From: Algirhabdus cladophorae | GTDB taxonomy: Bacteria; Pseudomonadota; Alphaproteobacteria; Rhodobacterales; Rhodobacteraceae | Assembly (NCBI RefSeq): GCF_044772865.1 | Contig: NZ_CP173029.1 | Span: forward strand, 1,736,001-1,800,000 | Direction of reading: 5' to 3' | DNA: 64,000 bases | Shown: positions 1 through 9,198 of the stretch, piece after piece | How positions within the stretch are numbered: the stretch's first letter is position 1 | Layout of the letters: every line of letters begins with the position of its first letter | Position numbers and translations under genes: made by a program | The notes under the pieces: generated by a model | The model's database searches: none | The model's input: only the letters and a program-made list of their open reading frames with translations | What the model was told of the DNA's origin: nothing

Positions 1-395
1 AGCTGAACCAAATGGACATCGAAGGCGTTGCCGGCAATTGCTTTTTCGTCGAAGAAGAAGGCCTGCCGCCCTATGACGAGTTGATCTATGTGGCCAACAC
101 CAATTCCATGGACAAGGATCTGATCGCACGTTTCTTGGCCGCCACGGAAAAAGCCACGCAATATATCGTCAACCACCCCCAAGACAGCTGGGAAATCTTC
201 AGCGGCACCTCCAAGGAATTGCAAGACGAGTTGAACAAACGCGCTTGGGCCGACACTTTGCCGCGTTTTGCGTTGCGCCCCACAGCCATGGATGCAGGCC
301 GGTATGCCGCCTTTGAGGAGTTCCTCAATGCATCCGGTCTGATCCCCTCAATCAATCCGGTTGAGGCCATCACAATCGATGTGACCGCAAAATGA
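1..395 (+). CDS. ThiY-like substrate-binding protein of a thiamine-precursor ABC transporter (5' end outside window)
   Basis: This is the C-terminal part of an NMT1/THI5-like periplasmic binding protein, which would deliver a pyrimidine precursor of thiamine to the permease and ATPase encoded just downstream. The frame is open to the first base of the window, with Leu-Asn-Gln encoded before the first Met at 12, so the gene starts upstream. The visible 130 or so residues are the last lobe of the binding fold. The stop overlaps the tenA start in an ATGA. The assignment rests on the downstream genes and on family resemblance. A relative that binds another pyrimidine or a riboflavin precursor cannot be excluded. 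Confidence 0.8.
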   Translation, partial: LNQMDIEGVAGNCFFVEEEGLPPYDELIYVANTNSMDKDLIARFLAATEKATQYIVNHPQDSWEIFSGTSKELQDELNKRAWADTLPRFALRPTAMDAGRYAAFEEFLNASGLIPSINPVEAITIDVTAK

Positions 396-1075
396 GCGCA
401 ACATACGGCACCACCTTCGCCAGTCTACGGGCTGGCGCGGGCACGGTTTGGACCGACTATTCCGAACACACATTCGTGGAAGGACTGCGCACTGGCACCC
501 TGCCCCGCGCGTCCTTTGTGCATTACCTGATCCAAGACTACGTATTCCTTGTGCATTTTTCGCGGGCGTGGTCCTTGGGGGTGGTTAAATCCGAAACCCT
601 CGAGGAAATGAAGGTTTGTGCCGGGACGGTCGATGCTTTGGTCAATCACGAGATGGCTTTGCACGTCAAAACCTGTGCGGCCGAAGGCATAACCGAGGAT
701 CAGCTCTTTGGTGCGACGGAAGCTTTCGAAAATCTCGCCTACACACGCTATGTGATGGATGCAGGGCTTCAAGGTGACTTTCTGGATCTGATGGCGGCCT
801 TGGCCCCTTGTGTCTTTGGATACGGCGAGATCGGGACGCGGCTGTTTCGCACCATGGCCACAGATACACCCTATCGCGACTGGATCGACACCTATGCGGG
901 TGCCGAGTATCAAGAGGTCTGCACGACCGTGGGTGCGATGTTGGATGCCGCAGTGACCCGCCGTCTGGGCGCTGCCCCGCAAGACAGCCCCCGCTGGGAC
1001 GCCCTGCAAAAGCGCTTTACCACGGCCACGGCCCTTGAAGTGGGCTTTTGGGATATGGGGCTGCGCGGAACGTGA
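392..1075 (+). CDS. tenA: TenA-family aminopyrimidine aminohydrolase (thiaminase II)
   Basis: TenA hydrolyses amino-pyrimidine breakdown products of thiamine so that the HMP moiety can be reused in the cytoplasm. The 227-residue length is normal for the family. The N-terminal helical motif around HYLIQDYVFLVHFSRAW is typical, and Cys140 in the PCVFGYGEIG segment matches the conserved active-site cysteine. The start lies in an ATGA overlap with the upstream binding protein, and the stop overlaps the next gene, so the operon is translationally coupled. Placement between binding protein and ATPase supports salvage of a thiamine-derived pyrimidine imported by this transporter. Confidence 0.92.
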   Translation: MSATYGTTFASLRAGAGTVWTDYSEHTFVEGLRTGTLPRASFVHYLIQDYVFLVHFSRAWSLGVVKSETLEEMKVCAGTVDALVNHEMALHVKTCAAEGITEDQLFGATEAFENLAYTRYVMDAGLQGDFLDLMAALAPCVFGYGEIGTRLFRTMATDTPYRDWIDTYAGAEYQEVCTTVGAMLDAAVTRRLGAAPQDSPRWDALQKRFTTATALEVGFWDMGLRGT

Positions 1076-1794
1076 GCACGGCACCGGCCATAACTCTGAA
1101 AGGTCGTTATGATCTGGGCGGCGCGCCGTTGTTCCATGCGGATCTTACAGTGCCTGCAGGGCAATGGACCTGTCTCTTGGGGCCCTCTGGCGTTGGCAAA
1201 TCGACAGTGTTGCGGTTAATCCTTGGATTGGAAACTGGTGGCAGTTTCAACGGCACAATCATTGCCAATGATGCGGCCCCGGTTGCACCCCGCGTCAGTT
1301 ACATGGCCCAAACAGATCTGTTGTTACCCTGGCTTAGCGTGGCCGAAAATGCCGTAATCGGCGCGCGCTTGCGCGGTGAGGCCCCCGATATGGCGCGCCT
1401 CGATGATCTGTTGGACCGTGTAAAACTACAAAAGCATCGCACCAAAAAACCCAGTGCCCTATCTGGAGGCATGCGTCAGCGGGCAGCCCTTGCGCGCACC
1501 TTGATGGAAGATCGGCCCATCGTCTTGCTGGACGAGCCTTTCTCGGCGCTGGATGCAGGCACACGGGCCGACATGCAGGAACTGGCGGCGGATGTTTTGG
1601 TTGGTAAAACGGTCCTTTTGGTCACCCACGATCCTGCTGAGGCCGCACGCCTTGGGCATCAGATTGTTCTGCTCGGCCCGCAAGGCTGCACCCCATGGCC
1701 CGCCCCTGCAGCTGCACCGATCCGCGCGTTGAATGACCGGGATGTTTTGGCCTGTCAAACCGCCCTTCTTCAACACCTAAGGGGGGCAGCATGA
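1072..1794 (+). CDS. ABC transporter ATP-binding protein (ThiZ-like)
   Basis: This is the ATPase of the thiamine-precursor importer. Walker A (GPSGVGKST), the ABC signature (LSGGMRQR), Walker B (VLLLDEP-type, here IVLLDEPFSALD) and the switch histidine (THDPAEA) are all visible. I chose the GTG at 1072 as the start because it gives a GTGA overlap with the tenA stop, in the style of the rest of the operon. An in-frame ATG at 1048 would add eight residues and a longer overlap. The protein is about 240 residues, short for nitrate/taurine-type ATPases but normal for ThiZ-like ones. It lies between tenA and the permease. Confidence 0.88.
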   Translation: MSTAPAITLKGRYDLGGAPLFHADLTVPAGQWTCLLGPSGVGKSTVLRLILGLETGGSFNGTIIANDAAPVAPRVSYMAQTDLLLPWLSVAENAVIGARLRGEAPDMARLDDLLDRVKLQKHRTKKPSALSGGMRQRAALARTLMEDRPIVLLDEPFSALDAGTRADMQELAADVLVGKTVLLVTHDPAEAARLGHQIVLLGPQGCTPWPAPAAAPIRALNDRDVLACQTALLQHLRGAA

Positions 1795-2549
1795 AACGGC
1801 TAGACGTTCTTTGGGCCATGATCCTTGGCCTTGCTTTGTGGCAAACGATTGTTTGGATTACCCAAGCGCCACATTTCATCCTGCCCTCACCTTGGCGCGT
1901 GGCCCAAGCCGGATTTGACAGCCGTGCCCTGATCCTCGAGCACGCCAGCGTGACCGCACTCGAGGTCTTGCTTGGCTTGATCCTGGGCACCGTTCTTGGG
2001 GTGGTCACGGCGATCCAAATGGCGGCGTCCCCCATGATGCAACGTTTGATCCTGCCAATCCTTGTGTTTACCCAAGCGGTGCCTGTCTTTGCATTGGCCC
2101 CTGTTTTGACCCTGTGGTTTGGCTACGGGATCAGCTCAAAGATCATAATGGCCGTGTTGATCATCTATTTCCCCGTCACATCGGCCTTTTTTGACGGGCT
2201 CAAACGGGTCGATCCGGCGTTGATGGATCTGGCACGTACAATGGGCGGCACGCGTCCGCAAATCATGCGCCGCATTCAAATCCCGCAAGCCCTGCCCGCC
2301 CTTGGGTCTGGCCTGCGTTTGGCGGCTGTTTATGCGCCTATCGGGGCAGTGATCGGCGAATGGGTCGGTGCCAGCCAAGGTCTGGGGTATCTGATGTTGC
2401 TGGCCAATGGCCGCGCCAAAATTGACCTAATGTTTGCCAGCTTAATAGCCTTGGCCATCCTGACCGTGCTATTACACAAGGCAATTTCTGTGATGGCTGA
2501 GCGATTGGATGTGTTTGCAGCAGGCTCCGCACAATCGGTAAAACCTTAG
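1791..2549 (+). CDS. ABC transporter permease (ThiX-like)
   Basis: This inner-membrane permease has about six hydrophobic segments in 252 residues and belongs to the BPD_transp_1 / SsuC-TauC-like family. The cytoplasmic EAA-type loop is visible as LMDLARTMGGT followed by a basic stretch and IPQALPAL, which contacts the ATPase. It starts in an ATGA overlap with the ATPase gene and is the last gene of the thiamine-precursor operon. A GC-rich hairpin at 2582-2597 lies 33 bases after the stop. The family also includes sulfonate and nitrate permeases; the tenA context makes a pyrimidine the likely substrate. Confidence 0.87.
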   Translation: MKRLDVLWAMILGLALWQTIVWITQAPHFILPSPWRVAQAGFDSRALILEHASVTALEVLLGLILGTVLGVVTAIQMAASPMMQRLILPILVFTQAVPVFALAPVLTLWFGYGISSKIIMAVLIIYFPVTSAFFDGLKRVDPALMDLARTMGGTRPQIMRRIQIPQALPALGSGLRLAAVYAPIGAVIGEWVGASQGLGYLMLLANGRAKIDLMFASLIALAILTVLLHKAISVMAERLDVFAAGSAQSVKP

Positions 2550-2581
2550 ATAAAAACTGGCCCAATGCGGCGCGATTTTGG

Positions 2582-2597
2582 CCCGTTTTCCAACGGG
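2582..2597 (+). terminator. Weak hairpin after the thiamine-precursor operon
   Basis: CCCGTT and AACGGG form a 6-bp stem with a TTCC loop 33 bases beyond the permease stop. No clear T run follows, so it may only be a processing or weak termination structure. Confidence 0.3.
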
Positions 2598-2659
2598 TCT
2601 GAACGCGAAATTAACTTCCAAACGCCATCTTTTCCCAAGTTTTGTGAAAGGAATTATCG

Positions 2660-3298
2660 ATGCCGCATCACCTCTACGCTTGCCTTGGCTCAGGAAATTG
2701 CTTCAAACCTTGGCTTGCAATGAACCAACTGGGCATCCCTTTTGATATGACACTGGTTGATGTACTCGCCGGTGAACAAAAATCCCCTGCCTACCTTGAG
2801 ATCAATCCGCTTGGCGTCGTGCCGTTTATGAAAACGGATACGGATGCTTCTATAGGCGAAAGCAATGCAATGCTCTGGTATCTGGCTGAAAACACGGCCC
2901 TTATGCCACCCACCGCGGATCTGCGGGCACGGGCACTACAATGGATGTTCTTTGAACAATCCAAACTTGAACCATTCATCTCGCCTGCGCGGTTTGTCAC
3001 CACAATTCTGCCCGAAATGCGGGCAGAACGGGCTGATGATATCGCCACGTGGCAAACTGCGGTTCTGCCCGGTTTGGCCCGCTTGGACCAACACCTTAGC
3101 AACACCACGTTTGTATTGCCGTCTGGTTACAGCATTGCCGATATAGCGCTTTTCGGCTACGTTCATGTCATGGAAGAAGCAGGCCTTGCCCTCGCTGATC
3201 ACCCATCGGTTCACCGTTGGATTGAGGCTGTACAACAAACGGACGGGTTTGTGTCCCTGCAACACATGACACCAGAATACAAGGCTTCAGCGGCCTAG
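2660..3298 (+). CDS. Glutathione S-transferase family protein
   Basis: This is a cytoplasmic two-domain glutathione transferase of 212 residues. The N-terminal thioredoxin-like half (about 1-80) has the cis-proline segment NPLGVVPFM and the ESNAMLWYL helix that binds the glutathione gamma-glutamyl group. The C-terminal half is all-helical, with the SIADIALFGYVH folding motif. A good ribosome site (AAAGGA) lies about ten bases before the ATG. The gene stands alone between the thiamine operon and a c-di-GMP gene. The substrate cannot be read from the sequence. Confidence 0.88.
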   Translation: MPHHLYACLGSGNCFKPWLAMNQLGIPFDMTLVDVLAGEQKSPAYLEINPLGVVPFMKTDTDASIGESNAMLWYLAENTALMPPTADLRARALQWMFFEQSKLEPFISPARFVTTILPEMRAERADDIATWQTAVLPGLARLDQHLSNTTFVLPSGYSIADIALFGYVHVMEEAGLALADHPSVHRWIEAVQQTDGFVSLQHMTPEYKASAA

Positions 3299-3312
3299 GG
3301 GTTAACCTTTGA

Positions 3313-5502
3313 TTGACACAACCCCACCAAACACACATAGGCTGTGAACCTCATTTGGCCACGCAGAAAAAGCGAGACAGCGTCGTGAGTCTTGATAACG
3401 AACATTCCAACAAAACACGCGCATTGGCGGCTGCGGCCGCTAATCGGTTCGATGTGTTGCGTGGTGTTCGGACAGCCATATGGGTCTACGACATAGACAC
3501 TAGCCGCGTGGCCTATGCAAATGACCTAGCCGTAAAACTATGGGACGCCCCAAGCGAGGAGGTCTTGCAAGCGCGCGACCTTTCCCACGGTATGTCCAAG
3601 ACCGTGCGCGATAGGCTGCGCCAATATCAGCATGATTTTTCCACTCATAACGCCGACTTTAATGAACTATGGACGCTCTATCCCAACGGTGTGCCGACCA
3701 GTGTGATGTTGAATTTTAGCGGTTATGTTTTGCATGACGGTCGTATGGCGATGCTGTGTCAGGCCGTTGATCAGGGCCAAGGCACACCAGAAAATATCCG
3801 TTCGACCGAGGCCCTCCTTTATACAGATGTTTTGATCGCTTTGGTGAACGATAAAGGGCAATCGCTCTATATGAATCCCTCTGCACGGAACTCTATAAAA
3901 CATATTGAATCGCGCTTTCGGGCCCAGTTCATCGATCCCGAAGACCATGACGATTTAATGCATGTTGTGGCCTCACGCGGCGAAGCGCAGTCGGTCGTAC
4001 AAATGCACACGATGTTTGGCCCATCTTGGTACGATTTATCGGTTAAGAAATGCACCGACGCTGTGACCGGCAGCTTAGCCTTTTTGATTACAGCCGTTGA
4101 TGTGACCGAACTGAAAACAGCCCGCGACAAAGCCCGCTTCCTAGCTGATTGTGATCAGCTGACAGGCAGTTTTAACCGCGCTTACTTGTCACGCAAAATG
4201 GAAAAAATTCGCAACGATCGCGGCGAAGTCCCCCGCGCTATCCTTTGCCTGGATGTGGACCGGTTCAAACACATCAATGACCGGTTTGGTCATGAGGTCG
4301 GTGATCGTGTCCTCTGCGCTTTGACCGACCGCATTCAAAACTGCCTCACCCCAAAGGATATTCTGGCGCGCTTTGGCGGGGATGAATTTGTCATTTTGTT
4401 GGATGGCGTCAGCGACAGCAAAACCCTGATGTCACGGGCTGCAAAAATACGGGATACGATCAACCAACCCATTCACCTGACCACGGCGCGTTTGCTGACG
4501 TCGTGTAGCATTGGCGGCGCTTTGATCCCCGAGGTCTACACCGACTGGGCCGACTATATGAAACAAGCCGACATCGCCCTTTATGCGGCAAAAGAAGCAG
4601 GCCGCGACAGGTGCATGACCTTCGACAGCGAAATGGGTCGCGCTGCCAAAGAACGCAGCCAGATCGAGCACGACTTGAAAGAGGCGCTGGAACAAGGGCA
4701 ATTCCAACTGCACTACCAGCCGCGTGTCGACACGCTGACCCAAAAAGTCGTTTCTGTTGAGGCCCTTGTGCGTTGGCAGCACCCAACCCGTGGGATGATA
4801 TCCCCGGGGGCCTTTATCCCGATTTGCGAGGAAACCGGCATTATTGAGGAACTGGGACATTTTGTTCTGACAGAAGGCTGCAATACGTTGATCAAATGGC
4901 ATCGGGCCGGCGTGAAAATTGGAATGTCTTTGAACGTATCCCCCCGACAATTTCTGGATGATAAGCTAATGGATATCATCACTGATATCGCCAGTGGGCC
5001 AGAATTTCCCAAAGGGATAATCGAGCTTGAGATCACGGAAAACGTATTGATCGGGGACCACGATTTAATCGCCGAGCGTTTGCGCCAGATGACAGAGCTT
5101 GGGTTTCGCATCGCAATTGATGATTTCGGAACGGGCTATTCGAACCTTGCCTATATTTCGTTGTTTCCCCTCGATTGCATCAAAATCGATAAGTCCTTTA
5201 TCGATCAGTTGCCTACGTCGGAGCCAATCATTCGCTTGATCAAGACATTGTCCGATCAGATCGGGGCCTCTTCGGTTGCAGAAGGGGTCGAGACGAAAAT
5301 TCAAGCAAATTGCCTAGCAGAAATTGGCTGCCATCAAATTCAAGGCTATTATTATTCCAAGCCGATGCCCGAGGACGACGTGCTCAAACGCATCGCCGAG
5401 TTGGGGATCAATGAAGCCCCAAACACAGCGGTTCTATGCGCAGCACAAGGGTCCAACCAAAGCATCTGTAAGAAAACGCCTAGTGCTGCTGTTGCAAAAT
5501 AA
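3313..5502 (+). CDS. PAS-GGDEF-EAL protein (diguanylate cyclase / phosphodiesterase)
   Basis: This protein makes or degrades cyclic di-GMP. PAS-like sensing regions (about 45-265) precede a GGDEF domain with an intact GGDEF at residues 355-359 and an EAL domain with EAL at 483-485. The EAL signature positions NVSPRQF, ITEN, DDFGTG, KIDKSF, AEGVE and QGYYYSKP are all present, so phosphodiesterase activity is likely. The allosteric inhibition site that normally reads RxxD just before GGDEF reads TPKD here, so product inhibition is probably lost. The frame opens with TTG at 3313; a GTG at 3385 is an equally plausible start and would remove 24 residues. No transmembrane segment is obvious. Confidence 0.92.
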   Translation: MTQPHQTHIGCEPHLATQKKRDSVVSLDNEHSNKTRALAAAAANRFDVLRGVRTAIWVYDIDTSRVAYANDLAVKLWDAPSEEVLQARDLSHGMSKTVRDRLRQYQHDFSTHNADFNELWTLYPNGVPTSVMLNFSGYVLHDGRMAMLCQAVDQGQGTPENIRSTEALLYTDVLIALVNDKGQSLYMNPSARNSIKHIESRFRAQFIDPEDHDDLMHVVASRGEAQSVVQMHTMFGPSWYDLSVKKCTDAVTGSLAFLITAVDVTELKTARDKARFLADCDQLTGSFNRAYLSRKMEKIRNDRGEVPRAILCLDVDRFKHINDRFGHEVGDRVLCALTDRIQNCLTPKDILARFGGDEFVILLDGVSDSKTLMSRAAKIRDTINQPIHLTTARLLTSCSIGGALIPEVYTDWADYMKQADIALYAAKEAGRDRCMTFDSEMGRAAKERSQIEHDLKEALEQGQFQLHYQPRVDTLTQKVVSVEALVRWQHPTRGMISPGAFIPICEETGIIEELGHFVLTEGCNTLIKWHRAGVKIGMSLNVSPRQFLDDKLMDIITDIASGPEFPKGIIELEITENVLIGDHDLIAERLRQMTELGFRIAIDDFGTGYSNLAYISLFPLDCIKIDKSFIDQLPTSEPIIRLIKTLSDQIGASSVAEGVETKIQANCLAEIGCHQIQGYYYSKPMPEDDVLKRIAELGINEAPNTAVLCAAQGSNQSICKKTPSAAVAK

Positions 5503-5629
5503 TTGGATTATTGTTGGTGACGTGGTCAGGCCAGCATTGCCGCATCTGGGTCATACGTATGAGGACGAGCGTCAAGCGGGGCCCATGCGATCCGGCAAAC
5601 CCACCGTGACGGCGATCCGAAAATCTGAC

Positions 5630-7240
5630 TTACCGCGAAATCAGAGACAGCACGATATTTTGACTGCTCGAGACACCAGAATTGACCAGACTGCTTTGCA
5701 ACAAGTAGCGCTGTCTGAGATCGTCGATTGCATCTGGCGTGGTCAGGTCCGACAAATCAGAGGTACCCAAAACACTTTCAGAGCGTTCTTTGAAGTCGCG
5801 AAGCTGCTGGTCGATGTCCAAGGTGGCAAAGCTGGAAGGAAAGTTGAGCGTCGTTTGAAACACTTCGCGCAGGGTCGAGGACCCCATCACCGCAAACCAC
5901 CGGCTGTCGTTTGACAAACCATTGCTGACCACGTCGTTCAAATCGCGGTCCAAGGACAAGGCAAGACGCATAGATGTATCGCCTTCGCCCACGCGCACTT
6001 CAAATTGGTTGTCCAGATAGTTATCGACCACGCCATTGATGAACTCGGCGGAATAGCTGCGCTCGGATTGGGCTGTTTCAAAGTCAAACGCATTAAAGAA
6101 CACTTTATAGCGGGTGTCGGGAAAGACATTGACCAGTGAGGTTGGGCTGTCTGGGTCAGACTCCAAGATGCGGCCTGCAAAAGGCACCGCATCAGATCCC
6201 TGCGGCAGATCAAAAAAGTTGAACGTGGCCAACATCAACGCGGGATCATTAAAGAAATCCGTCGGCGTTTTGATCACTGTGTCACGTTCATTGATCAGAT
6301 CGACAAACTCTTGTGCTTTGGAAGGGCCCTGATCAATTTCCACCCCTTCGTCGTCCAATAAAACGGGTTCACCAAACCCGAAGGCTTCAGAAAACGCAGC
6401 ATAACGCGGGTCGTCCAGTTGATTGGCATAAGACGCTGGATCGCTTAGGTCAGAATTCAGAATTGACGTCAAAAAACCGGTTCGATCTGCATCGCGTTCA
6501 AGTTCAAACATTTTCAGGCTTGCCGTAAGAAGATCCTCGTTTGCGAGCAAATCCTCGGCCGTTTCCAACGCGCCAATGGCCTCGCCAAATTCGGCGGCAA
6601 ACCCGTAAAAACTGTCTTGCAGCTTGGATTTTTCTGCAAAATCGAAGGTTTCCGCCAATTCCGCATAGGCCGGATTGCTCAGGCGAGAGGCAAAGGAGTT
6701 GGGATCGGTCACATCGCTTTCCAAAACCTTTTGCAAAAAGAACGTGTTGCTCGCGTCGTCTTCTAACCCAAACCGCTGCAATGTCGCCCGCAGCAAACGC
6801 GAATTGGCAAGCAATTCATCGGGGGTTTCCAAAGCCCCTAGCTGCGCCAACACCTCGTCAACGTCACCTGATTGGCTCAAGGTCGGAGTGCCTTGCCCGG
6901 CAAAATCAAAAGCCTGCGCCAAAGCCTGATAACGGGTGTCAGTCAAACGATTGGCAAAGGAGTCACTATCGGACATATCAGACTCCAAGACCTTTTGGAT
7001 GAAGGCCTTATTTTCCAAGTCGTCCAGCAGGCCAAAGGCGCCCAAAGCCACCTTTAACAATTGTCGATCCTCAACAAGTTGTTCGGCGGATTGCACGTTT
7101 TTGATGTCTTCGGCAAAGCCCTCAGTCTCGCGCAACACTTCGGCAGATTGTGCCAAAAGCGCCTGCTGCGTCACGCGGGTACGGGCTAGAAAATCATATC
7201 CGGCAACGCCAGTCCCTGAAAAGATAGGCGAAAAGGTCAT
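5630..7240 (-). CDS. DUF1217 tandem-repeat protein
   Basis: I recognise DUF1217, a family of unknown function common in Rhodobacteraceae and often reported near flagellar genes. The 536 residues contain about four imperfect repeats of 85-100 residues. Each has the core 'LL..L..FGL...F...VLESD.SDP.SFA.RL.D.RY..L..AFDF', followed by a different C-terminal domain of about 140 residues. There is no signal peptide or membrane segment; composition is acidic and helical. A modest ribosome site (AAGGCGGGAC) precedes the ATG. It runs convergently with the GGDEF-EAL gene and in the same direction as aroB. No flagellar gene is present in the window, so a motility role is only inferred. Confidence 0.75.
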   Translation of the reverse strand: MTFSPIFSGTGVAGYDFLARTRVTQQALLAQSAEVLRETEGFAEDIKNVQSAEQLVEDRQLLKVALGAFGLLDDLENKAFIQKVLESDMSDSDSFANRLTDTRYQALAQAFDFAGQGTPTLSQSGDVDEVLAQLGALETPDELLANSRLLRATLQRFGLEDDASNTFFLQKVLESDVTDPNSFASRLSNPAYAELAETFDFAEKSKLQDSFYGFAAEFGEAIGALETAEDLLANEDLLTASLKMFELERDADRTGFLTSILNSDLSDPASYANQLDDPRYAAFSEAFGFGEPVLLDDEGVEIDQGPSKAQEFVDLINERDTVIKTPTDFFNDPALMLATFNFFDLPQGSDAVPFAGRILESDPDSPTSLVNVFPDTRYKVFFNAFDFETAQSERSYSAEFINGVVDNYLDNQFEVRVGEGDTSMRLALSLDRDLNDVVSNGLSNDSRWFAVMGSSTLREVFQTTLNFPSSFATLDIDQQLRDFKERSESVLGTSDLSDLTTPDAIDDLRQRYLLQSSLVNSGVSSSQNIVLSLISR

Positions 7241-7366
7241 CGCCGTCCCGCCTTGTCCAAACCAAACCCCAAAAGAGCCATCGCACCAAACCTTTCACCG
7301 TTTGCACATGGTGTAGGGATGATTGTTTAAAACTTGGTTTAGGGTCTTGGGAGACGCAGATTAAGG

Positions 7367-8470
7367 TTAACGGGCCTGATCAAGCACTTCTTTGACGAGG
7401 GCGCCATCCACATCGGAGGTTACAAAACTGTCGCCAATGCCACGGGCCAAAATGAACCGTAACTTACCATCAATAACCTTTTTATCCTGCCCCATAAGTG
7501 AAACCAATTCGGCCGAACTGGGAAGCTCGCCGTCAATATCGCGCAAATCTGTCTTCATATTCATGGCCTTGAGGTGGGCGCGCACGCGGCTGGGGTCCTC
7601 TTGGCTGCACAACCCCATCCGCGCAGACAATTCAAACGCCAGCGCACAGCCGATGGCCACGCCTTCGCCATGCAGCAACCGATCCGAATAGCCTGTCGCA
7701 GCCTCCAGAGCATGACAGAACGTGTGACCGAGGTTCAACAAGGCACGATCACCTTGTTCCGTCTCGTCGCGTTCTACAATGTCCGCTTTCATCTGGCACG
7801 ATACCCGCACCGCCTCGATCCGCGCGGCCACATCGCCTGCAGCCAATTTCGGACCGTTGTCTTCCAGCCAGTCAAAAAACACCGAACTCCCCAAAAGGCC
7901 GTATTTTACGACTTCGCCATAGCCCGCAATGAAATCTCGCGGCGTAAGCGTGCCAAGAACATCTACATCCGCCAGCACAAGTTTGGGCTGATGAAACGCA
8001 CCGATCAGGTTCTTGCCGTGGGGGGCGTTGATCCCGGTTTTGCCACCAACGGAACTGTCCACTTGGGCCAGCAAAGAGGTGGGGATTTGGATAAACCCGA
8101 CACCGCGTCGCAGCACTGCCGCTGCAAATCCCACCAGATCCCCAATCACACCACCGCCAAGGGCCACCACCAGATCACGACGTTCGATTTTTTCATCAAG
8201 CAACCATTCCACGGTTTGGGTAAACGGCCCCCATGATTTGGTTGCCTCCCCCGCAGGCAAGCTGAGCGAGACCATATCGATCCCTTGGGCTGTCAAACCC
8301 GCCCTTAGGGTTTCAAGATGCAGAGCCGCCACATTCTGATCGGTTACCACTGCAACGCGTGGTCTGGCCAAAAGTGGGCCAATCAAACCACCGGCCTGTT
8401 GCAAAAGGCCCTGACCAATTTTGATGTCGTAGGCGCGATCGCCCAAAGGAACGTGAACAGTTTCAGACAT
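7367..8470 (-). CDS. aroB: 3-dehydroquinate synthase
   Basis: This cytoplasmic enzyme converts DAHP to 3-dehydroquinate in the shikimate pathway, with NAD and a divalent metal. The NAD-binding and active-site run GGGVIGDLVGF ... IPTSLLAQVDSSVGGKTGIN is intact, and the metal-binding histidine region LNLGHTFCHALE is present. With the start at 8470 the protein has 367 residues, normal for the family. That ATG overlaps the aroK stop by eight bases, so the two consecutive shikimate genes are coupled. The frame continues further upstream, but that part is antisense to nothing conserved and overlaps aroK. Confidence 0.96.
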   Translation of the reverse strand: MSETVHVPLGDRAYDIKIGQGLLQQAGGLIGPLLARPRVAVVTDQNVAALHLETLRAGLTAQGIDMVSLSLPAGEATKSWGPFTQTVEWLLDEKIERRDLVVALGGGVIGDLVGFAAAVLRRGVGFIQIPTSLLAQVDSSVGGKTGINAPHGKNLIGAFHQPKLVLADVDVLGTLTPRDFIAGYGEVVKYGLLGSSVFFDWLEDNGPKLAAGDVAARIEAVRVSCQMKADIVERDETEQGDRALLNLGHTFCHALEAATGYSDRLLHGEGVAIGCALAFELSARMGLCSQEDPSRVRAHLKAMNMKTDLRDIDGELPSSAELVSLMGQDKKVIDGKLRFILARGIGDSFVTSDVDGALVKEVLDQAR

Positions 8471-9047
8471 CAGAGGCCTCCAAAATTCCGGGATGCGCCA
8501 AAAGGGCCTGCACCACCGCCTGCGTTGTGTCAGAAATCGAGTAGGACGCCAGCGTCTCGACTGTGACATTGGCCTCGGCATAGATCGGCGTGCGCTGCTC
8601 ATAGATGCCCTTGAGCGTTCCATAGGGATCTGCCGTGCGCAGCAGGGGGCGTGTATCTTTGTGGCGCACGCGCTCCCACAACAAATCAAGATCGGCTTGC
8701 AGCCAGACCGACACGCCCTTGGCGGTGATCAGATCGCGATTGCGGGCCGCCATAAAGGCACCACCCCCCGTGCTGAGTATCGATGGGGATTTTGCCAGCA
8801 AGCGGTCAATCACTTGGGTTTCGCGATCGCGAAAGAACGCCTCGCCATCGCGGTCAAATATCTCGGCAATGGTCATTTGGGCTGCTTCTTCAAGGGCTGC
8901 ATCGCTGTCGCGGAACGGCACGTCAAAATACTGCGCCACGGCCCGACCCACGGCGGTTTTTCCGGCCCCCATCATCCCTACAAAAACTACGGTTTTCTGC
9001 AGCTTTAGCGCGCTGCCTATGGACGTATCCCCAGAATTGATCGGCAT
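8463..9047 (-). CDS. aroK: Shikimate kinase
   Basis: This enzyme phosphorylates shikimate with ATP. The P-loop GMMGAGKTAVG lies near the N-terminus, the shikimate-binding DSD follows (FRDSDAALEE), and the GGGAFM loop is present. I chose the ATG at 9047 because an AGAGG ribosome site lies 11 bases upstream and the length (194 residues) is typical. An ATG at 9068 would add seven residues and is also possible. It is the first gene of aroK-aroB and diverges from a small membrane protein gene across an AT-rich region. Confidence 0.93.
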   Translation of the reverse strand: MPINSGDTSIGSALKLQKTVVFVGMMGAGKTAVGRAVAQYFDVPFRDSDAALEEAAQMTIAEIFDRDGEAFFRDRETQVIDRLLAKSPSILSTGGGAFMAARNRDLITAKGVSVWLQADLDLLWERVRHKDTRPLLRTADPYGTLKGIYEQRTPIYAEANVTVETLASYSISDTTQAVVQALLAHPGILEASDV

Positions 9048-9084
9048 CAGCCCGCTTACCTCTTGCATTCCGTCCGTCAATGGC

Positions 9085-9140
9085 GTGATCTTGCATAAAA
9101 CACCATATATAAATGCACACAAGGCGCCTATAAAAGACGG
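9085..9140. promoter_or_regulatory. AT-rich divergent promoter region between aroK and the xerD-side genes
   Basis: The interval holds two TATAAA-like boxes (about 9108-9113 and 9129-9134) in an AT-rich stretch unlike the surrounding DNA. Promoters for aroK-aroB and for the rightward genes probably lie here. I cannot assign -35 elements with confidence. Confidence 0.35.
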
Positions 9141-9198
9141 CAAGGCAACGTTTGGCGCGTGTGCAGAGCAAGGCAAACACAGGAAACTCGGGCAGCCG

